The translations under genes were made by a program, and so were the position numbers. From the NCBI RefSeq assembly GCF_014200435.1, contig NZ_JACHBR010000002.1:734501-798500 (forward strand): a stretch of 64,000 bases of DNA, given 5' to 3'. Positions 34,922-43,849 of the stretch are shown here, piece by piece; position 1 is the stretch's first letter, and each line of letters opens with the position of its first letter. The stretch comes from Sphaerisporangium krabiense (GTDB taxonomy: Bacteria; Actinomycetota; Actinomycetes; Streptosporangiales; Streptosporangiaceae). The notes under the pieces were generated by a model. The model was not told where the DNA came from, ran no database searches, and saw only the letters and a list, made by a program, of their open reading frames with translations.

Positions 34922-36181
34922 TCACAGGCGTTCGACGTTCGGGCCCCTGCACCGGTTGCGCGCGTCGAACACGAACCCCGACGCCCGCTCCACCAGCTCG
35001 TAGTCGAAGCGGTCATGGTCGGTGAGGACCACCACGACGTCCGCCTGCGCCAGCTCCCACGCCGTGGCCTCGACCAGCACCAGGCCGCCCGGCAGCGGGT
35101 GGACGTCCACGTGCGGGTCGGCCACCCGCACCTCCGCGCCCAGCTTGAGCAGCTCCTTGACCACCTCGATCGCCGGAGACTCGCGGATGTCCCCGGTGTT
35201 CTTCTTGTAGGCGAGGCCGAGGGCGAGCACCCGGCTGCCCAGCACCGGCTTGCCCTGCCGGTTCAGCGCCAGCGCCAGCCGGTGCACCACGTAGTCCGGC
35301 ATGTGGTCGTTGATGTCGTTGGCCAGTTCCACGAACCGGAAGTTGTGCCCGAGGCTGTGCTTGACCTTCCACGACAGGTAGGAGGGGTCGATCGGCAGGC
35401 AGTGCCCGCCCACGCCCGGCCCGGGCGTGAACCGCATGTAGCCGAAGGGCTTGGTGGAGGCGGCGTCGATGGCCTCCCACACGTCGATGCCGAGCTGCGC
35501 CGCGAAGATCGACAGCTCGTTCACCAGCGCCACGTTGACATGCCTGAAGGTGTTCTCCAGCAGCTTGCACAGCTCGGCCACCCGCGTCGACGACACCGGC
35601 ACGGCGTGCTCCACGACGCGCTCGTAGAACGCGCGCACCTTGCGCAGCGACTCGGCGTCCACCCCCGAGACGACCTTCGGCGTGTTCTCCAGGCGCCAGC
35701 GCGTGTTGCCCGGGTCGATGCGCTCGGGACTGTAGCCGAGCGAGAAGTCCTCCGGCGTGCGCAGCTCGGAGCCCTCCTCCAGCACGGCCCGCAGGTGCTC
35801 GTCGGTCGTGCCCGGGTAGGTCGTCGACTCCAGCACGACCGTCGCCCCCGGCCGCACGTACGGCGCGATCGAGCGCCCGGCCTCGGTGATGTGCCGCAGG
35901 TCCGGGACCCCCTCGCGCAGCGGCGTCGGCACCGTGATCACGCAGACGTCGAACCCCTCGGCGTCCGCGTAGTCGATGGTGGGCAGATAGCGGCCCGACC
36001 GGCGCGCCTCCGCCAGGACGTCGTCCCCGACGTCCTCGATGTAGGACTCCGCGGCGTCCAGCCGCTTCACGCGCCAGGCGTCGACGTCGATCCCCACGAC
36101 GTCGAACCCGGCCTCCACCGCCCGCATGGCCAGCGGCAGGCCGACATACCCCTGCCCGACCACCACCAGTTTGTCGCCCAC
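34922..36181 (-). CDS. UDP-sugar 6-dehydrogenase (WbpA/WecC-type nucleotide-sugar dehydrogenase)
   Basis: NAD-dependent enzyme that oxidises C6 of a UDP-hexose to the uronic acid. It has the Rossmann motif VVGQGYVGLPLAMRAVEAG, LESTTYPGTTDE, GYSPERIDPGN, VSSTRVAELCKLLENTFRHVNVALVNE, and the catalytic cysteine in FTPGPGVGGHCLPIDPSYLSWK. LGLAYKKNTGDIRESPA is in the C-terminal UDP-binding domain. The HCLPIDPSYLSWK form favours UDP-GlcNAc or UDP-ManNAc over UDP-glucose, but the substrate is not certain. 419 residues. GTG 36181. No UDP-GlcNAc 2-epimerase (WecB) is present in the window. A uronic acid would give the polymer negative charge. Confidence 0.9.
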   Translation of the reverse strand: MGDKLVVVGQGYVGLPLAMRAVEAGFDVVGIDVDAWRVKRLDAAESYIEDVGDDVLAEARRSGRYLPTIDYADAEGFDVCVITVPTPLREGVPDLRHITEAGRSIAPYVRPGATVVLESTTYPGTTDEHLRAVLEEGSELRTPEDFSLGYSPERIDPGNTRWRLENTPKVVSGVDAESLRKVRAFYERVVEHAVPVSSTRVAELCKLLENTFRHVNVALVNELSIFAAQLGIDVWEAIDAASTKPFGYMRFTPGPGVGGHCLPIDPSYLSWKVKHSLGHNFRFVELANDINDHMPDYVVHRLALALNRQGKPVLGSRVLALGLAYKKNTGDIRESPAIEVVKELLKLGAEVRVADPHVDVHPLPGGLVLVEATAWELAQADVVVVLTDHDRFDYELVERASGFVFDARNRCRGPNVERL

Positions 36182-36300
36182 GTCACGACCCCCCGTCGCT
36201 CCCCGTCCACGTCGAAGCCGACTGTAGGCGTCCGGGACGCGGCGCGACGATCATTCCCCCACCGGCGCGCGTGTCGCCCCGGCGGTGGTAACGCCGCAGG

Positions 36301-37050
36301 TCAGCGGCCGAGGAGCGCCGACGCCCGCGCGACCACCCCCGGGGGGACGTACCTGGCCACCGCCGCGATCGCCTTGTACCGCGGGTCCGGCACGCTGATC
36401 CGCACGCCGCGCGCCAGGTCGCGCAGCGCGGCGTCCACCACCTTGTCGGCCCGCAGCCACAGGAAGTCGGGAATGCCGGAGGTGTCGATGGACGCCCGCT
36501 CGTGGAACTCGGTGCGCACGAAACCCGGGCACAGCGCCATGACGCGCACCCGCGGCTCGCGCACCCGCGCCGCCAGGCCCGCGCTGAAGTTCACCACCCA
36601 CGCCTTCGACGCGCTGTAGGTGCCGTCCGCGAGGAAGGCGGCCACCGAGGCCACGTTGATCACGCCGCCGCGTCCCCGCACCCGCATGCCCGGCAGCGCG
36701 GCGAGCGTGAGCCGCAGCACCGCCTCACAGTGCACCCGCAGCATCGTCACCTCGTCGGCCGCCGGGACCTCCAGGGCGTCCCGAGGGTGGCCGAACCCGG
36801 CGTTGTTCACCAGCAGGTCGACGCCCTCGGCCAGGCGGTCCTCCACCGCCGCGACGCCCTTCTCCGTGGCCAGGTCGGCGGGCAGCACGTCCGCCCGCAC
36901 CCCGTACCTGCGGTGCAGCGTGCCGGCCGTCGCGTCGAGACGCCGCTCGTCGCGGGCCACCAGCACCAGCGAGAATCCGTCGGCGGCCAGCCTGCGGGCG
37001 AAGGCGGCGCCGAGCCCGGCGCTCGCGCCCGTGATGAGTGCGGTAGGCAT
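36301..37050 (-). CDS. Short-chain dehydrogenase/reductase
   Basis: Classical SDR of 249 residues. ITGASAGLGAAFARRLAADG is the NAD(P)-binding loop, LLVNNAGFG the NNAG motif, and INVASVAAFLADGTYSASKAWV holds the Ser-Tyr-Lys catalytic set. The C-terminal RGVRISVPDPRYKAIAAVARYVPP tail resembles the SDR group annotated as putative ketoreductase/YqjQ-like. ATG 37050. It is 119 bp upstream of the dehydrogenase gene on the same strand, but no functional link to polysaccharide synthesis is evident. Substrate unknown. Confidence 0.88.
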   Translation of the reverse strand: MPTALITGASAGLGAAFARRLAADGFSLVLVARDERRLDATAGTLHRRYGVRADVLPADLATEKGVAAVEDRLAEGVDLLVNNAGFGHPRDALEVPAADEVTMLRVHCEAVLRLTLAALPGMRVRGRGGVINVASVAAFLADGTYSASKAWVVNFSAGLAARVREPRVRVMALCPGFVRTEFHERASIDTSGIPDFLWLRADKVVDAALRDLARGVRISVPDPRYKAIAAVARYVPPGVVARASALLGR

Positions 37051-37216
37051 GCCGGAAGACTAGCCCTTCCCGCCCACCCCCCGTCCCCGCCGCACGCCCC
37101 TCCACCACATCACCCCCACAACCGCCGTATCCGGGGAGCGCGCATGCGCCGGCGGGCGCTCACCCGCCGGGTGCAACTCCAGGATCGGGTGACCGAGCAC
37201 GGCGACCGCCCCGCCG

Positions 37217-37287
37217 CCGGGGTCCGTGGCCGACGCCCGGCCACGGACCCCGGATCCTTCGACGGGACGACCCCTGGCCCGTCGAAG
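37217..37287 (-). terminator. Double-hairpin terminator after the pirin gene
   Basis: First, in minus-strand order, CTTCGACGGG/CCCGTCGAAG (37257-37266 / 37278-37287). Then a perfect 16-bp stem (37217-37232 / 37238-37253) with a 5-nt loop. Both lie just past the pirin stop at 37298. Confidence 0.8.
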
Positions 37288-37297
37288 CGATAGGGCC

Positions 37298-38290
37298 TCA
37301 GATGGTCTCGTCCTCGGTGGAGCGGTGGGGGACCTTCTCGGGCGGGACCACGCCCATGCGGCCCGCCTCGAAGTCCTGGAACGCCTGCACGATCTCGTCG
37401 CGGGTGTTCATCACGAACGGCCCGTAGCGGGCGACCGGCTCGCGGATCGGCAGGCCGCCGAGCACCAGGATCTCCCAGCCGGCGGCGGACGCCGACGGCT
37501 GCGTGTCCGCGGCCCGCACGGTCAGGGCCTCGCCCCGCGCCCCGAACACCGCGAGTCGTCCCTCCTCCAGCGGGACCTGGTTCTGCCCCACCGTGCCACG
37601 GCCGCTGAGCACGTACACCAGCGCGTTGAAGCCCTCGGGCCAGGGCAGGTCGAGGCGCGCGCCGGGCGCGACGGTGGCGTGCAGGTAGTTGATCGGCGTG
37701 TACGTGACCCCAGGGCCGTCGTACCCGGCCACGGACCCGGCGATCACCCGGACCAGCGAGGAGCCGTCCGCGCTGGAGAGCAGCTTCACGTCGTTCCGGC
37801 TGATGTCCTGGTAGCGCGGCGCCACCCACTTCTGCGCCCGCGGCAGGTTCACCCACAGCTGCACGCCGTGGAACAGCCCGCCCGCGGCGACCAGCTCCGG
37901 CGGAGGCTGCTCGATGTGCTGCAGCCCGCTCGCGGCGGTCATCCACTGCGTGTCACCGTCCGAGATCAGGCCGCCCCCGCCCGTGGTGTCCCGGTGCTGG
38001 AACGCGCCGTCGATGATGTAGGTCACGGTCTCGAACCCGCGGTGCGGATGCCACGGCGTGCCCTTGGCCTCGCCCGGCGCGTACTCCACCGCGCCCATGT
38101 GGTCGAGGAGCAGGAACGGGTCGGCCAGCGACAGGTCCACGGTGGGGAAGGGACGGCGCACCGCGAACCCCTCGCCCTCCAGGTGGCGCTCGGCGGTGAC
38201 GACCCGGCTCACCGGCCGCCACGCCGTGGTGGCCTCGGGCAGACGCGGAAGCCGCGGCAGGGTCAGGGTGTCAGCGGTAACGGCCGGCAT
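37298..38290 (-). CDS. Pirin family protein
   Basis: Bicupin of 330 residues. The N-terminal cupin carries the metal-binding histidines in GTPWHPHRGFETVTYIIDG and HRDTTGGGGLI, with DTQWMTAASGLQHIEQPP completing the pirin signature. The second cupin (YINYLHATVAPGARLDLPWP, ALVYVLSGRG) lacks most metal ligands, as usual. Pirins are iron- or metal-binding proteins, some with quercetinase activity, some acting as regulators; which applies here is unknown. ATG 38290 was chosen for its strong AAGGAGG site. A MarR-like inverted repeat lies about 90 bp upstream. Confidence 0.92.
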   Translation of the reverse strand: MPAVTADTLTLPRLPRLPEATTAWRPVSRVVTAERHLEGEGFAVRRPFPTVDLSLADPFLLLDHMGAVEYAPGEAKGTPWHPHRGFETVTYIIDGAFQHRDTTGGGGLISDGDTQWMTAASGLQHIEQPPPELVAAGGLFHGVQLWVNLPRAQKWVAPRYQDISRNDVKLLSSADGSSLVRVIAGSVAGYDGPGVTYTPINYLHATVAPGARLDLPWPEGFNALVYVLSGRGTVGQNQVPLEEGRLAVFGARGEALTVRAADTQPSASAAGWEILVLGGLPIREPVARYGPFVMNTRDEIVQAFQDFEAGRMGVVPPEKVPHRSTEDETI

Positions 38291-38377
38291 GGCCCCTCCT
38301 TCTTCGTCACGGCACGTCCCGGCAGGCCCCAGCCCTTCGATCCGCACCGCAGCACATCAGATACTCCCCACAACAGA

Positions 38378-38393
38378 AGTTGATATTTCAACT
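38378..38393. promoter_or_regulatory. Inverted repeat AGTTGA-N4-TCAACT upstream of pirin
   Basis: Perfect 6-bp arms with a TATT centre, in an AT-rich patch that stands out from the surrounding GC-rich DNA. TTGA-N4-TCAA dyads are common MarR-family operators. It lies 88-103 bp upstream of the pirin ATG. No MarR gene is in the window. Confidence 0.4.
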
Positions 38394-39259
38394 ATTCCGC
38401 CGCACTCCAAGCCACCACTCACCCCAGCCCACCCCGCGTTGACCTGCGGCGCCGTACCCCACATCGGCCCACGGCGCCGTACCGGGCATCGGGCTGCTGT
38501 CGTCGACTCCGCCGAGTCGCCGGCGGCGACGTTCGCGCGAAAGCCCTGAGAACCCGGTGAGCGGCCGCGGCTTCTCACAGGCCGATCACAGTCGGCCCCC
38601 TCCACGGCTAAGGGCGCCACCCAGAACGCTCCCCCTCACCCGAGCGACCTGCATCCGGCTCCCGCATCCGCCCGGTCGCCGACCCGCTGTCCACTCGCGA
38701 CGCCGACTTCGGTCGAGAACCGCTGGTGCCCTCTCGTCCCGACATCCCTGTCGGCGGATGAGCGGTCTATGTAACGAGTCGAATGGCTTTTTCGCCAAGG
38801 TTTGGTCAAGATTCTTCTGGTGGGCGCGGTAGAGGCCTGCCGCCAAAGGGGACAACCATCCTGTTATCCCGCAATAAAGGTAACCCCGGTGCCCTCCTCC
38901 CGTTCAAACCGCAGCCCTCGACAACACCTCACCACGTGGCCTGCCGATCGGTGCCGCACTCCGGCGACCGGCCGTGGCGTCAGCACCTCACGGTCGACTA
39001 CCGCCGTCGTCACGCATGACGGTCGAGAGAGCGCTCCGCTCATCACCGACGGTTGTCGTGGACCTGTACACCGGCGCCCACTTCGTCCTCGACGGTGGCC
39101 TCTCCGGGACCCTGATCCGTCGCGGTCGTATCTCGTCCTGCCCGGCCGGTGCCCTGCCGTATGTCACCGTGCCGGGTGCCCGGCGACCAGCGGGGGCGCG
39201 TGGTCCTTCGCGGTCGAGTGGTCATCCGGCCGGCCCTGTCCGCCTGTCCGAGGAGAGAC
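38394..39259. other. Long non-coding stretch upstream of the AAA gene
   Basis: About 870 bp with several short open frames on both strands, none with domain-like sequence or a good ribosome site. It includes less GC-rich patches around 38780-38890 that could hold the AAA gene's promoter, but no confident -10/-35 pair was found. Confidence 0.5.
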
Positions 39260-42200
39260 ATGTCGTCCGTTCCTCCCAACGAACCCAAGCCCGTCCGCGT
39301 CCCGCCACCCGGAACCCCGACGGGAACGCCACAGGTGGACAGCGCACCTCCTGACCCTCCACCGAACGAACACGGCCACTACGGCGATCGTCCGCACGAG
39401 GGTCCCCTCAAAGGCAGCCCCTTCGGCCGTTCACCGCGCCCGTCCTTCATGCCGGCCGGCGCAACCCCACCGGGCGCTCCGGGCAGCCGATCCCATGAGG
39501 GGCGTTACACACCGGACGGGCACGGACAACCACAGAACGGGGCCGCGTCCTCCATCGCCGACGACCAACCGGACCGTGTCCACGGCGTAGGCAAGAGCGC
39601 ATACGACCCGCCCGCCCTGTCGAGCAGCCAGACGCCCTCGCGCCGCGATGGCGAGCCAGGCCGAGAAGGCGGCGGAGGGGCAGACACGCACGCCCACGAC
39701 TGGTTCTTCGGCACCGGCAGCGCCGAGGGTCCGTACGGTGAGGCCGGGCGAGAGCGCGGCGAGGTGATCGAACACGGCCCTGACGCATCCGACCTCGGGC
39801 ACGTCAGCGCTGAGCATGCCCACGGCGAGTCAGGAGCGAACGGCGGCGGGACAGGCGCACGCCGCCGCAACCGTTCCGACCTCGGGTACGGCGGCGCCGA
39901 CGGTGCATACAGTCAGGCCGCGCGACGAGGTGGTGGGAGAGGTGGGCGCCGTCACGACGATCCCCACGGTGGTGCCTACAGCGCCTCTGGTTCGTTCGAC
40001 GGTGCCCTCGGGCCGGTCGACGGTGTCCCTGAATCGCTCGACGGTGGCCGTGGTTCGCTTGATGGCGCCCGTGGTTCGGTCGGCGGTGGCCATGGTCGTG
40101 GCGACGGTGCCCGTGGTCGGTCGGACGGTCTCCACGGTCGTGGAGACGCTGCCTATGACCACGCTCGTGAAGGTACGGAATCGCTGGGGTACGGGCCTCC
40201 AGGCCCGGGTGTTCCGTTTGGGCGCGGTCCGAGATCGGGACGCGGGTGGAGTCGGGAGAGGACGGAGGCGGCAGCGTCTTCGAGGGCGGGCGCGGTAAGA
40301 GATGCACCATGGCAGGCCAGGACGTTGATGGGCATATGGGATCAGGGCAAGATCCTTCTAGTGCTCGTGCTGGCCTTTCTCGTTATGGCCTGGCGGCACG
40401 CGGTCATCGTCGAAGGGACGGGCACCTTCGGTGAGGCGCTTGGCGCGGTCGCGAGCGGATACGTGGGTTCGGTCGTCCTCGTACTGATCGTCCTGGAGAC
40501 TCTGCGGCAGGTTCACACTCTGACCGCCGAACGCTCGGTCGCCTACCGGCGCTGGCGGGACGTGAGAACGGCGCGTTTCGACCGTTGGGCTCACACACGG
40601 TTCGATGACCGCAGCCGTCACCTCCTCGCCTCGACCGCCAAGTCACTGTTCTGGCTGGCAGCGGTCGCTCTCATCCTCGGCGAGATTCTGGATGCATCGC
40701 CGCTCGCCGCCCTGCTCCGCTCACCTGATCTGCTCGGCGAGCTCCTCGCGTACGCGCCGCAGCTCGCCCTCGGTGTCCTCTTGGTCGGGATCACCGCCGG
40801 CGGGCTCCTCTGGCGCTTCCTGCGCACGGGAATCGACACCTACCGCCCAGGGGAGATCAGAACGCGGTTCTCCGACATCCAGGGACAGGACCACATCGTC
40901 GATCGGCTCAGGGACCACGTCGTTCTGCTCCGGGACCCCACGCCGTTCGAGGCGAGGGGCGGCCACGTGCCGAGGACGCTGCTGCTGTGGGGCCCACCGG
41001 GCACCGGCAAAACCCTCATGGCCGAGTCCCTCGCCGGCGAGTCCGCCAAGCCGTACGTCCATGTCCGCCCGGACGCCTTCAGCGGCCCGCTGCCAGCACT
41101 CGGCGCCATGAAAATGAGGGCCCTGTTCCGGAGACTGCGCAGGCTAGCCCTCCGCCATGACGGCGTGATCGTGCATTTTCCCGACATGGCCGCATGGTCC
41201 AGCCACTTACGTTCCCCCAGCGCCACACCACCTGGGGATCCCCACCTGAGCAGTTCAGCAGTCGCGACGCCCGCCAACGGCGCCACCGTCCCCACCTCCG
41301 CCATGACGGAGAACGACTGGGCGTCCCTGGGAAGACGGCTGGCCGGCAGGATGTCTCCGCCCAGCGAGACAAGCCTCAACGCCTCTGTGGCACTCCCGAA
41401 TGCACCCTCACCCGCTGGCGGCGCAACGGGATCCGGCAGCGGCGCGACGCTTGGAAATCTGCACGCTGGAGGTTCGCCGATCGGCAATATGGCGGCCGGC
41501 GGTTTGGCGGCTGGAAATTCACCGGTCAGCGGTGTAACCGGTGGCGGTGTGATCGCCGGAGAACTGACCACTGGAGGACTGCCCAGTGACCGTGCGATCG
41601 ATGGCGGTGTGACGGCTCAAGGTCTGCCGTGTGACGGTGTAGCCGGTGGCGGTGTGACGGCTCAAGGCCTGCCGGGTGACGGTGTGGTCGGCAGCGGTGT
41701 GACGGCTGAGGGATTGCTCGATGGCGGTGCGACGCCCGGTGGAGTGACCATCAATGGGGCAAGTAGTGCCGATGCCGTAGGCGTTGAGCCTGGCGCCAAG
41801 GAGACGGCGATCTCCAGCGCGGGACCCACGTCCGTCACCGCCCATGCGCGCCGCGAACAGGCCGATCACATGCGCGGTGACCGTGACGTCCCCGATCCTC
41901 GGCCGCTCGCCACATCGTCCGTCACCGCCCATGCTCCCCGCGAGCAGGGCGATCACATGCGCGGTGACCGTGACGTCTCCGATCCTCGGCCTCTCGCTAC
42001 ATCCCTCACCGGCGGACCCCAGGGCGATCTTCTGTCGGCGCCTGGTCGCCCACCCGTCCTCGCGACCCTGCTGGCGGAACTGTCGGGACTTACCAGACCA
42101 CGCGGGTTCTTCAACGTCCATGTACGGCGATTGCTCGGCATGCGGCCCTTACCGTCGCCCAAGCACCGGATCCTCATCGTGTTGTCCAGCGAGAACCACG

Positions 42201-43219
42201 ATTCGATCGACGACGCTCTGGTACGTCCAGGCGTCATCGACCGCGTCTACGAGGTCGCCCTCCCGTCCGAGACTGGACGTCTCCACATCTATCAGGCGTA
42301 CTTCGCACGGGTCCGCCACCAGCTCACCCCGGAGCAGCTCGACATACTCGCGGCGATCACTCCAGGCATCACGGACGCCGCGATCAGGACCCTGGTCAAC
42401 GAGTCCCTGATCAACGCTCTCCGAGCCGGACACGAGCACATCACCTGGCCTGACATCATGGCCGCCCACCAACTCGTCCTGTCCGGCCCCACCGAGGACG
42501 CCCAACACCTCACACCCACGAACCCACCACCCGCCAACCCCGCGGACCCCACCCCTCGAGTCCCATCTCCCCAGATCCGCCTTACCTCTGCTCCAACCCC
42601 GCCTGCCCCGAGCCATGTCCCCGATGTGACCGACACTCCTCCAGCGACTATTGATCAGTCCACCCGGCGCCCGTCCACTCGGTCGAATGGAATCGGGACT
42701 CTGGTCGGAAGGCGAGCCCGATACGGGTACGGGGATGCTCCTGGCAGGGGACGGGCTATCGGTCCGATGGGGGTGGTGGTCGCGGCCATGATCGGGCTTG
42801 TCGTCTTCGTACTGGTCGGGGTGGCGCTCTTCGGTGGAGATTCGGTCTCTGCGGACGGGGGCGAGAGTACGGGACCATCTCTGCGCACGATGGCGGCCAT
42901 GCTCGCGGGCTTGGTGGTGCTGGGAGCCGGTGTTGTGGTCGCTGTCACGACCGTCCGCGCCCAGCAGGCGGCACGCGTCAGAGCCGAAGAGAACCAGGCG
43001 CGGGCCGTCGAACGCGCGCAACTCCTCGCCGCGGCCCTGGACCCCGAAACCGCGATGCGCCTCCTCGGCTACCCCCCTGAGCACCCCATCCCCCCGAATC
43101 CCCTTCACACAACCACCAACCACACCCCCGGTTTCGCCTCGCCTGCTTACCCCGGTCCGTTCAATAGGAGCGCCGACCACGCCGCCGATTTGCCCTCGCC
43201 TGCTTATCCTGGTCCGTAA
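39260..43219 (+). CDS. Membrane-bound FtsH-like AAA ATPase, no protease domain, AAA core split by repetitive insert
   Basis: 1319 residues. Residues 1-360 are disordered and Gly/Asp/Arg-rich. About four TM segments follow (ILLVLVLAFLVMAW at 365; GSVVLVLIVLE; SLFWLAAVALILGEIL at 463; LALGVLLVGITAGGLLW near 505). The AAA module starts at FSDIQGQDHIVDRL; Walker A is GPPGTGKT at 578. The Walker B position reads VIVHFPDM (636) instead of the usual IDE, so the acidic pair is lost. About 290 repetitive residues (645-930) intervene before LATLLAELSGL (934), sensor 1 LIVLSSEN (972), and RPGVIDR (989), in which the first arginine-finger position is Val. Two more TMs lie near 1175 and 1215. No M41 HExxH is present. 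ATG 39260 has AGGAGA. Its activity as an ATPase is doubtful; a scaffold or pseudo-AAA is possible. Confidence 0.8.
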   Translation: MSSVPPNEPKPVRVPPPGTPTGTPQVDSAPPDPPPNEHGHYGDRPHEGPLKGSPFGRSPRPSFMPAGATPPGAPGSRSHEGRYTPDGHGQPQNGAASSIADDQPDRVHGVGKSAYDPPALSSSQTPSRRDGEPGREGGGGADTHAHDWFFGTGSAEGPYGEAGRERGEVIEHGPDASDLGHVSAEHAHGESGANGGGTGARRRNRSDLGYGGADGAYSQAARRGGGRGGRRHDDPHGGAYSASGSFDGALGPVDGVPESLDGGRGSLDGARGSVGGGHGRGDGARGRSDGLHGRGDAAYDHAREGTESLGYGPPGPGVPFGRGPRSGRGWSRERTEAAASSRAGAVRDAPWQARTLMGIWDQGKILLVLVLAFLVMAWRHAVIVEGTGTFGEALGAVASGYVGSVVLVLIVLETLRQVHTLTAERSVAYRRWRDVRTARFDRWAHTRFDDRSRHLLASTAKSLFWLAAVALILGEILDASPLAALLRSPDLLGELLAYAPQLALGVLLVGITAGGLLWRFLRTGIDTYRPGEIRTRFSDIQGQDHIVDRLRDHVVLLRDPTPFEARGGHVPRTLLLWGPPGTGKTLMAESLAGESAKPYVHVRPDAFSGPLPALGAMKMRALFRRLRRLALRHDGVIVHFPDMAAWSSHLRSPSATPPGDPHLSSSAVATPANGATVPTSAMTENDWASLGRRLAGRMSPPSETSLNASVALPNAPSPAGGATGSGSGATLGNLHAGGSPIGNMAAGGLAAGNSPVSGVTGGGVIAGELTTGGLPSDRAIDGGVTAQGLPCDGVAGGGVTAQGLPGDGVVGSGVTAEGLLDGGATPGGVTINGASSADAVGVEPGAKETAISSAGPTSVTAHARREQADHMRGDRDVPDPRPLATSSVTAHAPREQGDHMRGDRDVSDPRPLATSLTGGPQGDLLSAPGRPPVLATLLAELSGLTRPRGFFNVHVRRLLGMRPLPSPKHRILIVLSSENHDSIDDALVRPGVIDRVYEVALPSETGRLHIYQAYFARVRHQLTPEQLDILAAITPGITDAAIRTLVNESLINALRAGHEHITWPDIMAAHQLVLSGPTEDAQHLTPTNPPPANPADPTPRVPSPQIRLTSAPTPPAPSHVPDVTDTPPATIDQSTRRPSTRSNGIGTLVGRRARYGYGDAPGRGRAIGPMGVVVAAMIGLVVFVLVGVALFGGDSVSADGGESTGPSLRTMAAMLAGLVVLGAGVVVAVTTVRAQQAARVRAEENQARAVERAQLLAAALDPETAMRLLGYPPEHPIPPNPLHTTTNHTPGFASPAYPGPFNRSADHAADLPSPAYPGP
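41603..41740 (+). repeat. 45-bp in-frame tandem repeat (about 3 copies) inside the AAA insert
   Basis: The unit encodes roughly GGVTAQGLPxDGVxG (15 residues). Copies begin at about 41603, 41648 and 41693, with a partial fourth at 41723. Confidence 0.85.
41831..42004 (+). repeat. 87-bp in-frame direct repeat (2 copies) inside the AAA insert
   Basis: Copies 41831-41917 and 41918-42004 encode a 29-residue unit beginning SVTAHAxREQxDHMRGDRDV, with a handful of differences between them. Confidence 0.9.
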
Positions 43220-43513
43220 TAGGTCCGCCGACCACACCCCCGGTTTCGCCTCGCCTGCTTACCCCGGTCCGTTCAATAGGAGCGCCGACCACGCCGCCGA
43301 TTTGCCCTCGCCTGCTTACCCCGGTCCGTAATAGGTCCGCCGACCACATCCCCGGTTTCGCCCTGCCTGCTTACCCTGGTCCGTTCAATAGGAGCTGCCG
43401 ACCACGCCGCGGATTTCCCTCACCTGATTACCCCGGTCCGCTCGATGGGTCCGCCGACCACAGCCCTGACGTCGTCTCCTCCGCTCCCTCTCGTTCGTTC
43501 AATGGGACCGCCG
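43119..43513 (+). repeat. Minisatellite, about seven 55-58-bp units (112-bp higher-order period), crossing the AAA stop codon
   Basis: Units start with ACCAC at 43119, 43176, 43231, 43288, 43343, 43401 and 43457. Odd and even units alternate in type (one ends TTCAATAGGAGC, the other TAATAGGTCC), giving a 112-bp dimer. Units 1-2 are translated as the protein tail (SPAYPGP twice). The stop TAA at 43217-43219 lies at the end of unit 2, and units 3-7 are outside the gene and increasingly degenerate. Confidence 0.92.
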
Positions 43514-43849
43514 AGCGCGCTGCTGGCTTCGCGCCTTTTAGTCAGCCATATCCGGGTAACGACACTCGCCGACGGCACCACTGAGTCCGTGACCTCAAAT
43601 CGCCCTGATTCGCTTCATACGGCCTTCGATGGCATGGATTAGTCCGCGCTCTGTGTCCTTCCGCGCCCTCGATCCGTTCGCTTGGTGCGCCTTCTCGCCG
43701 TCGTCAGATCTGTTGGCACGCAACACCCATAGGCACGCGCGGATGCTTATGGCGATCACCGACCGCCCGGGTGGCCGGGTCGCTGTCACCGCCACCGTCA
43801 CGCGCGGCCGGTTACGGCGTGGCGCGTCGGGGGCCGTGGATGTGGGGGG
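43514..43849. other. Intergenic region, no gene recognised
   Basis: 336 bp between the tandem array and the aldehyde dehydrogenase stop. Short open frames on both strands lack any recognisable features. Confidence 0.5.

Noticed and set aside
38802-39260. A protein start upstream of the AAA gene
   Set aside because: The candidate frames are out of phase with the AAA gene or lack a ribosome site and any conserved sequence; AGGAGA before ATG 39260 is the best start.
43119-43513. CRISPR-like array
   Set aside because: Units are contiguous and alternate between two related types with no unique spacers, and the first two are protein-coding; no cas genes are present.
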